DNA from: Tubulanus polymorphus
Lineage: Eukaryota > Nemertea > Palaeonemertea > Tubulaniformes > Tubulanidae
Length of the DNA stretch: 64,000 nt
Assembly (NCBI RefSeq): GCF_964204645.1
Contig: NC_134029.1
Location: 14,560,850 to 14,624,849 of the forward strand
Reading direction: 5' to 3'
In this document: in pieces, positions 1 to 10,779 of the stretch
Layout: every line of letters starts with the position of its first letter
How positions within the stretch are numbered: position 1 is the stretch's first letter
Notes under the pieces: model-generated
The model's input: only the letters and a program-made list of their open reading frames with translations
What the model was told of the DNA's origin: nothing
Database searches by the model: none
Position numbers and translations under genes: made by a program

Positions 1-57
1 GTGCGTGGATTACCCTTATATAGAGTGGCTGGGATCGAGGGGCTGCGTGTGTGCGTG

Positions 58-1095
58 GATAACGGGTTTTCTGAGCAGGCGTGCTATTCATAATTTGAAA
101 AGTGGATGATAGAAATAATATCAATGCGGGATACGCATTTGATGTGTCAAGTCCCACCAATACGGTTTAACATATCATAATTTATAGTTATGGTCAAATT
201 GGGGGTTACTCGGGTCGTTTAGTTGTCTGTGGAGTCGAGTAGATTGGTTACCCGTCTGTAACATAGGTTACGGAAACGACTCGTCAGCTTGATGAGTTGT
301 ATGTATTATGAATGTGCGCCACTTGCATTTTCCGAAATAATGTTCATAGAATTATTTGAAGGGACGATTGAAATCAATTATCAACGTGCATCTGAATATG
401 TGATAGTCCTTGGTAACTTTCCGTTGCAGAGGGCATAGAAAAGATTTTGAAATTATTTAATTAAAATATAAATTTTATATATGAAAAATAAACTATCATC
501 AGTACAAATTGAAAATGCATAGTGTATGTTTAAGAACAAGCTTACATAGCTTACAGAATACATCACGTACATTTGAATTTTATAAGTGCTGGGTAAAAAT
601 CAACGTGTGACAGAAAACATGTAGTTAATTATTTAACGATATCGAAATATGTGCTCTCTTTTTAAACTTATGGAGTGATACGCAATTAATCGCATGACCT
701 GTATTAAAAGATATAGCATACAAGTTTTCATATTTATAAGTCAAAACATGTGAACAGAAACTACAACTTTGATGTCAGTGACCAGTATGGAATTACACAA
801 GTACAATTGGCTTTAAACGCAACAAACATTATCAAAGAATGTTTCAAACGAAATGCTTTATATAACAACATGAATAAACTTGTTTTACAAAACAAGAAAG
901 TACATTTTGAATTTTTGAATGGTCGAATCCCATTTATTCACAGTAACCTGTGATTTGGCGATTCTGGGAGCCATCCTTCTTGATGACGTCACTAAAGAGT
1001 GGTCACGGCCGTACGCGTGTACTCATTTCGGTGCCCGCACGCTTATTCGCGGAGCGGGACATAGTGACGCTGCGCCCCGATTCACTGAGAACCTT
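58..1095. repeat. Dispersed repeat block B, copy 1
   Basis: This block is closely matched by 14637-15672; long stretches agree with scattered substitutions and small indels. It starts at the shared word acgggttttctg. It holds a 67-codon ORF (750-953), but the second copy has an in-frame TAA near that ORF's beginning, so I do not call it a gene. The last part (about 960-1095) is GC-rich and contains a TGACGTCA (CRE-like) site that is kept in both copies. Identity of the element is unknown; it may be an internal part of an unclassified transposon. Confidence 0.75.
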
Positions 1096-1631
1096 AGTGT
1101 CAGTGGTATATCGCTAACGCGACCCCTGACACTAAGTCGCGGAAGCCATATACGCGGTGATTTTAAATTCTTTTGAATTCAATTCTAATTATATCATCAC
1201 TACTCAGCTCTCATTCAACCGATTTCAAAAAATAAACCATCATCGCAAACCTCTGATCTTTCTTGTTCTTACTGTTGTGTTTATTTAGTCATTTTCACAT
1301 CGTATTTTGTGTATGAAACGATTTTTCATGACTTGTCAAATATCCACGAGTCGCGCAGAGCGGTATCTATTGTAGTGTTGCTAAGATATTGATTTTTTCA
1401 TGCGGATGAGTCTCACGAGGAACCAAAAGCAATACTAAAATATTTCTAGAGGCAATTTCCAGCCACTTGAACTTCAAATATATTCTTTGGAGTGTAAACA
1501 ATGAAAAGATAACAACATAAGGTCAGTGTAGGTAGTTTATTTATTGAAATCGGATGAGTAGATGCCGAGTACTGAGTGGTTAAAGTGCCGACTGAGCGCC
1601 AGTCGGCAATTTCGACGTAAAATAACGACTA

Positions 1632-2022
1632 ATGTCTATTTCAACCTGACTTGAGAGCATTCCGGGTGGCCTAGCTCGCTAATTTCTGGTAGTACATACC
1701 TGATAAAGGTCTTAGTAGGACCAGAAAGGACCAGCAGTCAACCTAAATCATCATTTTTAATCCATTTGAAACTGTATTGAAGGATATCCAAAAAGTCTTC
1801 ATTGAGAGGGGTTCATGGGCGAAAAGAGACTCCATGATTTGAAAGTCTGCCTACCAACTGAAGTTTGGTATGTAGGCATGGAAACATATTGTTAAACTTT
1901 CAAATCATGGAGTTACTTCTCTTCATTTAGGCTAACCCCTTTCAGTGAAGACTTTTTGGATATCCTTCAATACAGTTTCAAATGGATTAAAAAATGACGA
2001 TTTAGGTCGACTGCCTGTCAAT
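1632..2022. mobile_element. Foldback MITE, copy 1 (right end truncated)
   Basis: The two halves are long inverted repeats around the centre ctaccaactgaagtttggtatgtag (near 1850-1880): the words aaaaagtcttca, ggatatcc and tccatttgaaact on the left reappear inverted on the right. The same element occurs more completely at 40059-40836, where both outer arms (tgacttgagagcattcc and its inverse) are present. Here the right arm stops after gtcgactgcctgtc. No coding capacity. Confidence 0.8.
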
Positions 2023-2192
2023 TATGGAAGTCCATTATGGCATTAAATATTTCCAGCGGAGACTTATCACATTGGACTGGTATTTGGAATTAATCCGCCA
2101 ATATTGGACTGATTGAATCTTACGACATTACGCCATAGGACGTGCGGCTCAACTCCAGAACAGGTAAAAGTAGAGATCTATCAATCCTAAAT

Positions 2193-2598
2193 GTCGGCCG
2201 ATTCTACTCGTCGACAATGTCTACAACCCCGATTGTCGTCCGATTCTACTCGTCGACAATGTCTACAACCCCGATTGTCGTCCGATTCTACTCGTCGACA
2301 ATGTCTACAACCCCGATTGTCGACCGATTCTACTCGTCGACAATGTCTACAACCCCGATTGTCGTCCGATTCTACTCGTCGACAATGTCTAGAACCCCGA
2401 TTGTCGTCCGAATCTACTCGTCGACAATGTCTACAACCCCGATTGTCGACCGATTCTACTCGTCGACAATGTCTACAACCCCGATTGTCGTCCGATTCTA
2501 CTCGTCGACAATGTCTGCAATCCTGATTGTCGACCGATTTTACTCGTCGACAATGTCTACAACCCCGATTGTCGACCGATTCTACTCGTCGACAATGT
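2193..2598. repeat. 42-bp minisatellite, about 9.7 units
   Basis: Head-to-tail units contain ctactcgtcgacaatgtc followed by tacaaccccgatt, with a SalI site (GTCGAC) in each. Because 42 is a multiple of three, two plus frames stay open through the array (14-residue peptide repeats), which explains ORFs of 177 and 111 codons here. Variant units alternate gtcgtcc and gtcgacc junctions. It sits between a foldback element and block C, so coding function is unlikely. Confidence 0.9.
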
Positions 2599-3040
2599 GT
2601 TTGTTTTTTAGCGATGCAGCGGAACTAATAAGGAACATTTTGATATATAACATGACCATAGTACACTATCCCTGATGGAATAATAAGCTCCACTCGACAA
2701 ACTCGTTCCCCTGCATTGTTATCTGTTTCAGCACACAGCTCCTTTACCATCAATGCCTAACCCCTGTTCGAGCAACTTTTTTTCCTTTGAAATATAAGCC
2801 TAATTGTAAAAGATAAGCATCTAAGTTAATGCTGCATCTTTATCATGAAACCTAAGAAAGATTATTCTATTATTTAGGCCTATTCAAAATTTCTGTCCAC
2901 TACTACCAGGTGGAAAAAAGACCCAGTCAAAATTGTGCATCACGCTTTGACGAAGAAATTGGTTCTAGGCTATAAATTTTACGACTCAAAGAATCTTTTT
3001 CTCTAAAAAAACCGCTTTTTGTTTGATGCAAAATGAGTAG
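2599..3040. repeat. Dispersed repeat block C, copy 1
   Basis: Matches 15863-16318, beginning at ttgtttttagcgatgcagcgg and ending near gtttgatgcaaaatga. Together with block B (58-1095 and 14637-15672) it appears to be one larger duplicated unit. In copy 1 the interval between B and C has been filled by the foldback element and the minisatellite; in copy 2 it is only about 190 bp. Confidence 0.75.
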
Positions 3041-3097
3041 TTAGGGTATGTCACTATTGGGCCACAGTGGAGGTGGAGGAGGAGTGAGGAGGACTTT

Positions 3098-3245
3098 CTT
3101 AAGACGTTTGTCTTAAGACGTATGTCTTAAGACGTTTGTCTTGAGATTTTTTTCTCAAGATTTTTTCCTCAAGATTTTTTTCTCAAGATATTTTCCTCAA
3201 GATATTTTTCTTGAGATTTTTTTTTCTCAAGATTTTTTTTTTTCT
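3098..3245. repeat. Low-complexity CTTAAGAC / CTCAAGA tract
   Basis: Four nearly identical TCTTAAGACG units spaced by four bases are followed by alternating TCTTGAGA and TCTCAAGA words separated by runs of T. The units are self-complementary, so the tract could form alternating hairpins. It looks like slippage-generated sequence. A T-run ends it before the zinc-protein gene. Confidence 0.75.
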
Positions 3246-3472
3246 TTAGGGGAGGTTGGAGAATCCAAATCAATTCAGTGGTCTGATTAATTCCCTAGAT
3301 GGCGTCACTATTACGCGATCCTATGCGTATGTGGAGGGGAGAGGGAAGTGAAGTTGAATCCTAGATGGCGCTTTCTTTTCCAGAAATCCCGAGTACGAGT
3401 GAAACGAAGAAACCACAAAAAACGAACAAAAACAATATAAAACAATAAGAAAAAAAAAACCTTTATTGACCG

Positions 3473-4036
3473 TTAAAATTCACAATTTACACACGATTTC
3501 ACTCCAAATTCCTTCGCGCACGAAATATGAATATAAGTACCGCAGCAGTCTGTCTTTTGTCTAGTAATTTCCAAACATACCGAACACGTATTCATTTTAA
3601 AAAAATTGGTTCTAAAAGTAAAACAAAAGTTTTCTTCGTACCCGTCATACGTACCGACATCTCTTAAACACGACCAACATATAGTTTTATCAAAACGATG
3701 AAGCAAATGCTCTCGCGCGTGACAGCGATAACAGTCTTTTTTCGCTATACGTTTGATAATCCTAAAATGCGCCACACAATCCTCGATAGGGCATTCGAAA
3801 TCATGTTGAACGCTTAACCACCGAGCATTCACTAACCAGCAATCTTGACAAATCGGTTTCTTGCAACACGTCGTTACTTGAAAACTAACGTATGTAATTG
3901 ACGTATTACAATATTTGCAAATTGCAAATCCGGTAGACCAGTCGATATATTCAGAGTCGATATGTTCCGTGGTAACTGATCCTTTGCGGAAAATATTTTC
4001 AACGGTGAAAAATTTGCCAGACATTTTGTAAATCAC
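3473..4036 (-). CDS. Cysteine-rich RING-like zinc protein of a virus-like island
   Basis: An intact 187-codon ORF on the minus strand; the start could be the first Met or the fifth-residue Met (MSGKF). The protein has three cysteine clusters: CKYC with CCKKPICQDC (residues about 40-67), an inner CPIEDC and CYRCH part (about 83-108), and a C-terminal RING-like set CSVCLE, DCCGTYIHISC, CVNC (about 149-185). This spacing suggests two cross-braced zinc sites, as in viral and cellular RING-type E3 ligases, but the family is not identified. It is transcribed away from the PC4-like gene at 4393 across a 356-bp gap, and an adenain-like protease remnant lies at 6131-6603, so I place it in the same decayed DNA-virus or Maverick island. 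Unlike its neighbours it has no stops, which may mean recent insertion, selection or chance. Confidence 0.6.
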   Translation of the reverse strand: MIYKMSGKFFTVENIFRKGSVTTEHIDSEYIDWSTGFAICKYCNTSITYVSFQVTTCCKKPICQDCWLVNARWLSVQHDFECPIEDCVAHFRIIKRIAKKDCYRCHAREHLLHRFDKTICWSCLRDVGTYDGYEENFCFTFRTNFFKMNTCSVCLEITRQKTDCCGTYIHISCAKEFGVKSCVNCEF

Positions 4037-4392
4037 GTTTTGTTTATGCGTGTGTTAGCGAGCGAGTGTAAGCGAGTGAGTGAGCTATCGGTTAAAACCG
4101 GGCTCAATATTACGTGTTCCTGTGTACGTGCGCGCGCAAGCGCGAGCGTGTGTGTGTGTGTGTGTGTGAGAGGGAGGAGGGAAAGTGGGAGATAATTCCT
4201 AGATGGCGTCTTTTAACGGCTATTGTGAAATCATGAACGAGTTTGGGCGAACAATATTTAGCAATAACAAGTGAAACCGTAAATCGTGTTCGGGCAAGTC
4301 ATTTTCTGACAATAAAAACGCGATGTAAATCCATAAATTAATCATTCTGCTCAGAGACTTTGAACAATCAACATCGATCTGTATCAACATAC
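4037..4392. promoter_or_regulatory. Divergent intergenic region with GT microsatellite
   Basis: Region between the minus-strand zinc protein and the plus-strand PC4-like gene, so probably a shared promoter. It contains agcgagtg repeats, a short (GT)n tract near 4147-4170 and the word TTCCTAGATGGCGTC near 4193-4207. The CTAGATGGCG core recurs at about 3294 and 3363 on the other side of the zinc gene. No TATA box is convincing. Confidence 0.35.
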
Positions 4393-5272
4393 ATGATGGA
4401 TTCGACTAGTGGACAAACTACCTTAGAAATATGTAGTACACCAAAGTCATCTACTCAATCTAGAAAAAGAAAACGCCCTTCGCACAAACTCGACTTTAGT
4501 AAGTTTCTACTTAAAAAGAAAAAACTATCTTGTAGCTTAACGGTTCAACTCAATTCTATGAGCCATTTTCAAAAAAATCTACTATTGATATTGGACAGCC
4601 ACTTGTCTATGGAAGCCAAGTTTCTACTTCTTTTCCGTATTTGAGATCGTAGTTTTTATAAAGACGCATACCGATATAGAATATTTTATTGTTTTATAGG
4701 TTCAATCGTTAATGACAACGCAGTCGCGGGCCCGTCGAAAGTTCAACGGAATACCTGGAACAATGACCCCGAGCCTCATTATTTAGGATCGCTTGTATAT
4801 GCCAGTGCTAAAACGTGGCAGGGGGGCAAAACGTATAGATTTGCGATCTTTCGAATGCTGTGAACGAAGAAAACAACTGTACCCCACTAAAAACGGTATT
4901 AATTTGGATCTCCAAGAGTGGGTAGGCTACATATAGATTATTGTAAAGCCGATATCGAACACGAAATTGCGCGCGTTAAAGAAGACATCGATTACGTAGG
5001 CGTGATGACCGTTGGTCGTTCGAACTTTATCAAAATATATAGATCTAGTCACGATCACCGTATTTACGTAGATATCCGAAAATACGATCTACAACTAACT
5101 AACATTAGAACAATGGAAAAAATTGAAAGACATTAATTTTACAGAAGATATATCCGAACTGGCTAATATGAGACCGTGCTGGTATGATTCGAGTCACTCG
5201 AATCAGGAATACAGGTGCCCGTACTGCGCAAAAGACACAAGCGGGTTAGAAAAGCACCTGAATACGGTATAA
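4393..5272 (+). pseudogene. Spliced gene with two PC4-like domains and a C2H2 finger, frameshifted
   Basis: Exon 1 (ATG 4393 or 4396 to 4498) encodes a Ser/Thr-rich, basic N-terminus with a likely nuclear signal (SRKRKRPSHK). It ends at a perfect donor, GTAAGT at 4499. The acceptor is tttatag ending at 4699, and the phase matches. Exon 2 then shows a PC4 (p15 coactivator, ssDNA-binding) core with LYPTKNGINLDLQEW at about 4880-4920. A second PC4-like core follows, with IYVDIRKYD (about 5065-5090) and LEQWKKLKDI (about 5108-5138), then a CPYC...H...H finger before TAA at 5270. The frame changes near 4845, 4920 and 5100, so no continuous protein is made. PC4-like proteins bind single-stranded DNA in transcription and replication. 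The neighbours (RING-like protein, adenain-like protease) suggest an adintovirus- or Maverick-like origin. The intron is unusual for that origin; a retained host-type gene is the alternative. Confidence 0.6.
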
Positions 5273-6130
5273 TGATAACCCAAGTATAATTAAAGTAATT
5301 TAAAAGATTCCATCACAGATAATAACTAGATAATATTTATATAAAAGCTGATTAAAATGTGTAAAAATACATCAACCATTGTGAGGAATCGGTTAGAATT
5401 TATATACGTTGTTTGGCGTTAAACTCTCCGGTAGCAATAAGTATCCGAAATGACTAATCCAGGACTTCATTAAGATCCGCTCTGACCAAGAGAGGAGTTT
5501 CTATCTTTTACGAATTTTTATACGTAGCGACACATTCGTCATCTACCGGATTGTATAATTAAAAGCCATAACCCGTGTATATGTATAATACTTTTGGAAA
5601 AAAAAATTATGTTTTTTAGATGAACGAGTAAATAATAAACTTGCAATGTATATAATATTTCATATCTGTCTCATTTTATTCGGATTCACTCCATAATAAT
5701 CAAGCATTTTGTCGTTGGCCAGACCCCTTGATACAATATATCATCTATGAACGTAATTAAGTAATTGAGAAACAAATACCATTGACCCATTGTTAGCATC
5801 TGCCATCTGAAATATCTGGTCAGTACCCTCGATGATATGTGACGGAATATGCAGGATGAAAATTACGCAATTAAGTAATTGAGAAACAAAAACCATTGAC
5901 CCGTTGTTAGCATCTGCCGATTAAGTTATTTAGATCAGAGACACAACCGCGATGGGGGAAATTAAGTATGAGCAAACCAACTAAAGTATACCCATTTCGA
6001 GTTTGTTGATTGTTCTTATCACTGACGCGATTAAGCTGTTTTGAAAACCTAGACTAGCAACAGATGGTTTTCTACGGCGAGTTTATAGAAATATAATTTA
6101 GAAAACGACAAAATTCATATACATAATAGT
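5273..6130. other. Non-coding interval inside the virus-like island
   Basis: AT-rich, with no convincing ORF. It contains an imperfect direct repeat of roughly 50 bp (aattaagtaattgagaaac followed by accattgaccc), first at about 5757 and again about 120 bp downstream at about 5877. No gene remnant is recognised here. Confidence 0.5.
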
Positions 6131-6603
6131 TTATTGTAGAAGCTTAAAATATTTCACGATAAATTTTTCTTTTACAAAATAATCATTATCATTAGTTTTA
6201 TTTGACAATAGTTTCGTAATATCGCGTACATCGTTACCGTGACATAGGTGCAATAGTACAAATATTGCGTAATCACAGAAATACATCGGATAATACGTTT
6301 TGATACATCTTATTATTATATTTCCAATCTATACAATTTTCATCCAAGTATTTTTCTAACATTTTATCACAAGTTCCGGGTTGATGCCCGAACGAATCAA
6401 AAATAACCGATTCCGTATTCGTTTATATATACAGCTAGCCAATGTTCCCCCGATTCGTCGTAATTATCAGTGTTTACTATAAAACCCAGCGGGACGCTGG
6501 TTTATATCTGGTAGTCGATCGCATGGAAAAACGCCAAAGAAAGACGCTTTTAGATATTCCTCTAGTATAACTATTAACATATCGCAAGCGAATTCATTAA
6601 CGT
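6131..6603 (-). pseudogene. Adenain-like cysteine protease remnant (Maverick/adintovirus type)
   Basis: Read on the minus strand in three frames, the translation shows the landmarks of an adenovirus-type (C5/Ulp1-like) maturation protease. FFGVFPCDRLPD lies near 6505-6545. GEHWLAVYI, with the catalytic His, lies near 6420-6450. DSFGHQPGTCDKMLEKYL follows, and CDYAIFVLLHLC, with the nucleophilic Cys, lies near 6240-6275. The frame changes near 6480, 6400 and 6268, and the C-terminus ends at a TAA at 6131-6133. In Mavericks and adintoviruses this enzyme cleaves capsid precursors. It lies about 860 bp beyond the PC4-like gene and supports calling 3.4-6.6 kb a viral relic. The motif order makes the family call fairly safe; which virus group is open. 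Confidence 0.65.
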
Positions 6604-7700
6604 TACAATCTCATGGCTGAATCGAAAAAAACTATTACTTTACTTTACTTTTGCTTTATTTGACAAACTCTTGGTCTTAATACAAAGACAATTCGAGTGA
6701 TACAGTATACATAAAAATAAACACATTATATATAGGACGTACAATAGATAGATACATAATTACACATTTATTTTCATGTGAGCTATCAATTGAAAAGTTT
6801 CAAAATTCTACCAACAAAAATACACAGTTTACGGAGTTCGGCTACATCTTTAGTTTGCATTAATAATTTTTATTTGAAAATGTTGGGGGTTCGTATAAAA
6901 TCTCCTGTCTAGGTATAACTCCCTTCTATCATTTAAATATATATAGTTGAAAAGGTGATGAAATTCCCAATTCCATTATTACACAATTTACATATTCTTT
7001 CAGCACGCTCTACATTATTCCATCGGCCAGTTTCTATTGGGAGCTTATGGTTTGCAGTACGGAATTTAGTTAAATTAATTATGAGGTTACCTGAAAGATC
7101 AGAGACTAGATGGTTACGGGGCTTGACTCAATGCCACGCGCTTGGACACGTTCTAATGTTATGTATTGTATACAAAGTGTTGACAAGCTCAATTTATACA
7201 GCATTGTAGCCCTCCGGCATTTTCAAAGTTTTAGATGATTTATCAATAGAAATACTCTTATAATGCGCATCCTTGTGCATTAGTGTTTAAGTGATTTTAG
7301 TGTTTTAGTGTCGAATATGTAAAACCGCTGTTTATTAGATTTCGAGTTGTAAGCATTTCCCGATAACTTACATTAATTATAATGCAGAATTCTTTATTTC
7401 CAGTTAACGAGGTTTAACAATTTTTCAGTTTAAAAAAAATATGATTTGGACTTTTTTAATAGGAAAATACTAACAGGTTTGATGAAAAAATAGAAAATGG
7501 GATTTCCGGTTTTATCATTTTTCAGTATATGGCGTTTTAGTAGGATGATGATTTTAAATTCTCAATAAACGCGGTATAACAATTTTTAGGTTTTTGAAAA
7601 ATATGGTTCCAAAGTTAAAAATGATAAAAAATGATACGATAAAAATGTATATAGCGAATATGGGCACAAATCTCAGATATTTCTGTGGCTCCGCAGTAAC
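6604..7700. other. No recognisable gene; AT-rich spacer
   Basis: An ORF of 84 codons at 6955-7209 has no recognised motif and no splice or promoter support. Two poly-A-like stretches and the similar words aacgaggtttaacaatttttcagttt (about 7407) and aacgcggtataacaatttttaggttt (about 7565) suggest a degenerate direct repeat. Nothing else is seen. Confidence 0.4.
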
Positions 7701-7710
7701 TAAAAGCTGG

Positions 7711-8014
7711 ACGTAGGTCGACCTTGTGACGCGATGCGATCCTCGCGTTGCATCGCAAGTTTCGGTGCAAGTCGGTTGCGATACGATTGTGAGCGACTGT
7801 GTGCGACTAGTTTCTGCCAGTCGCAAGAGCGCATAGGTCGGTTGTGACAGTCGTGTAGCGTCGCAGAAAGTAGAACTCCTTGTGACTGGCGTTGCTGACA
7901 GTCGCAACCCGTCGCAAGCGAGCGTAGGTCGATGAGTCGTTGCGACACAATCGTCGCTGGCGGTCGCAGTGAATGGCGTCGCAGTGAGTCACAAGCCGTA
8001 GCAAGGCCGACCTT
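7711..8014. repeat. GTCGCA-rich foldback repeat
   Basis: The interval is dense in gtcgca and tgcgac words on both strands. Its ends are loosely inverted: gtaggtcgaccttgtgac at the left, and gtcacaagccgtagc followed by aaggccgacct at the right. Three overlapping minus-strand ORFs cross it, a side effect of the GC-rich repetition. It is probably a small non-autonomous foldback element. Confidence 0.5.
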
Positions 8015-8256
8015 CGCCCGGCTTAAGTCATTAGAAATTAATGAAACACCAGTTTCATTTATGATGAAAAAACTCAAATGAAAAGTCTGGCTTATAAAGC
8101 TGTCTGCTCAGACGAAATTTTCAAAAAAATCTTCATTTTTGGCAATAAAATTGATAATTGTGATTGATCGTTGCAAGTCAGAACCAGTTAATCACTAATT
8201 AACATGCATTTTAATAAATCTGATTCCTCCTTTACAGTGAACTTAGCTTTTCCCTC

Positions 8257-9440
8257 GTAGAGGCTACTAGCCTATGTAGGCCTATGTATATGCGTAGGCC
8301 TAACATCCGGACAGATTGGTCGTAGGCCTATGGAATAACAACCCTCCTAAATATCGTATATTTTGTTTTGAAGTTCAATCCAATGAGCCCGTTACTAAAC
8401 GCAACAATTATACTGTGTTTGTTTGAGACAGTAAAGCTCGGTGCCGGTAGGCCTAAAGCCGCGTTAAACTCGATAAACACTTTAAGCGACACAGCGAACG
8501 ATCTCCTTTCCGCCACAGCGAACGCTTACTCCGAATGTCAAGTGTGAGTCCAGCATACGGAAAGGAGTGTGTTATATACTTGTATTTAGTAAATACCTTG
8601 TGCATTTGACAATGATCGGCATGTACTGTAGGAAATATAGAGTATTGATGGTATTGATATAGAGGTTGAAGCCCGCGGCCGAATAAAGTTACATATTCTT
8701 TTATTTTGATACCTCGTCGACATAACAGCTTTTCTCCGCTATATCTCTTCGGCGTGGTTCGTTTAGGCCTACGACTCCCCGGTACACTTATGATTTATCT
8801 TAGTAAATACACGGTTAATTTGATAAAGAAAAATAGGTATTGCTAAACTAACTGCATGACGCCCGCAGCCAAATCACTGGTAGTAATAAATTAATTTGTA
8901 CTCGATTTGATTCTCAGAATGAGGAGAAACTCGCAGCTGATTCCCGGAACGACGATGTAGTGACACACGTCGATTTGTCGATGTTTACGGCTCGACAGTG
9001 CTTTAAAAATCAAAAGTAGTAAATTTCCTGTGTATCAGTAATATAATTTGATTAGGAAAATGGGTTACTGTTAAAATTAGTTTTTAAAAACCGCGACAGA
9101 ATGTGCAATCTTTCGGTAATAAATTTGTTAATTTATGCTTGAATTGATAATCGATGTGACAAGAAACGTGCGGTAGATTTCGGAAAGACGACTTAGAAAA
9201 ACATGTCGGCTCTTTGAATGGGGCTCAATTTTCGATGTTTACGGCCCGACAGTGCTTTTGTAACGTTGATTCTTCAAAATTCGCATGGAGTATTTGTAGA
9301 TCGAACTGAGCTGAATGATATCAGACGGATTGTATCGGCAACAGCGGTAATGTAAAAAAGCCTATGTACTTTTGACAAAAAATGTGTGGAAAAAAATAAT
9401 AATAAATATAGCTGCAAAGCAGCGATGACGGGTTTTCTGT
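8257..9440. repeat. Dispersed repeat block A, copy 1
   Basis: Matches 20568-21750 over its length (landmarks: tagaggctactagcctatg, cggacagattggtcgtagg, gaagcccgcggccgaataaag, cgatgtttacggctcgacagtg). Its last 200 bp also match 14440-14640, where it runs straight into block B, so A and B are neighbouring parts of one larger unit. Copy 1 has an undisturbed gtatatgcgtagg at 8286, which serves as the empty site for a small palindromic insertion in copy 2. Confidence 0.8.
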
Positions 9441-10009
9441 AAAGCCATTCAGAATGATGGGAATTGTAGTAAATTGAAATATCGATACATAGAATAAAAT
9501 GCATTGACAGATTCGAACCTAATATGCAACCACTGTGTAAACGTCAAATATGATTCAGCTTTGACACTGAACATACGCGGACGTACAATCACAAATATTA
9601 ATATATTTGACCAGGCATTTATTTTGGTATTCAAACATCATGATACTGTATTATCACCATCCTTAAAAATGGATCTGTCCTATTAAGAACTCATCTTAAG
9701 CACCTGCTGAGCCGATAGATTGAGTGAATTCACAGATAAGAACGTATTATGATTTAGAATAGATTCAAGAAGTTAATGTTTTTATTAAAATATTTGAATA
9801 AATACATATATTGTAGTGTAGATTCAATCAATAAATTATGAATTGATTTGGTCTGGGTTTCCGGCTGATGATTTTGGCTTTTATGGATTACAAATTCTAT
9901 AGTGATAAACAATTGATACCTGCAACATGTGTGTAAATCAAACCTATTCCACAAGTTGCGTGTGTTTCCTAATAAACGGGAGAGTCACTCTTGATCTGAG
10001 TTATTAGAA
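9441..10009. other. No recognisable gene
   Basis: AT-rich sequence with several short overlapping ORFs on both strands (60-66 codons) and none with a recognisable motif. It separates repeat block A from an inverted R element. Confidence 0.4.
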
Positions 10010-10779
10010 CTAGGGGTCCAGGGACACCATGCCCACTTGGGAAGTGGTTCCAAATGCTCAACAATCTAACAATTCAGGTATCAAAGGTATAAAACATCCC
10101 TTTTCAAAGAATACCCATCACAAACTGCAATGAGAAATGGCAAACTGAGAATTCGGGCCAAAATTGACATTTTTGGACACTAAAAAAGGTCATAGGACGG
10201 CCATCTTGAGTCCGTATCCCAATTTTTGTTATGCTGATGGGCCCTGGGGGCATTCACATATATACGAAAGATCAAGGTAATTGATCAAAGCGTCTTCAAA
10301 ATTTCCCTCAAAAAGTTCAAAAATGTGTAAAAAGTGTTGATTTTGGCGAATAACAATGGCTGCCAGTCGGCCATCTTGATTCTGACAGCCAGTTTTAGGG
10401 CTGAAGATGTGTCTAGGGTAGATACATGTGTAACCCAAATATCAAGACATTACCTTGAAGCGTCTTCAAAACTTCCCAAAATAACTGGATTCCGTCTACG
10501 GACGGATGGACGGACGAAATGTGAACGCACGAAATGTGAACGCAATAGCCTGCTGGGACTAAAGTCCCAAGTGGGCTAAAAATGTTTCTAAATTAAAAGA
10601 ATAAACTATATATGAAGTTAGAGCCGCTACGATAAGAGTGAGAGGAAAAATGACGCGGTATGTCCGGCGCCGTACACAACACAATAAGTTGACGCACTGA
10701 GGATCGCGGGAAACCGATATCGAGTAAGCCAATTGCAATAGCCCGCTGGGACTTAAGTCCCAAGTGGGCTAAAAATAAT
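10010..10779 (-). mobile_element. R element (inverted copy) with terminal hairpin fragment
   Basis: Begins with ctaggggtccagggacacc and runs to caagtgggct at about 10577; the next 160 bp match, in reverse, 46930-47085. The family is seen on the plus strand at 46925-47525, 47787-59933 (interrupted) and 52285-53490. At 10743-10775 the words agcccgctgggact and agtcccaagtgggct form a hairpin, which is the subterminal end of the same family. No transposase is present. The terminus CCCCTAG resembles a Helitron CTRR end, but the 5-prime TC is not seen, so the class is left open. Confidence 0.7.

Noticed and set aside
750-953. 67-codon ORF in block B as a gene
   Set aside because: The second copy has a stop within the first codons and drifts at the same rate as non-coding flanks.
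2142-2675. ORFs of 177 and 111 codons with 14-residue repeats
   Set aside because: Product of a 42-bp minisatellite between transposon pieces; no start context, splice site or conserved flank.
7554-8077. Three overlapping minus ORFs
   Set aside because: They lie on a GTCGCA-rich foldback repeat; no motif in any frame.
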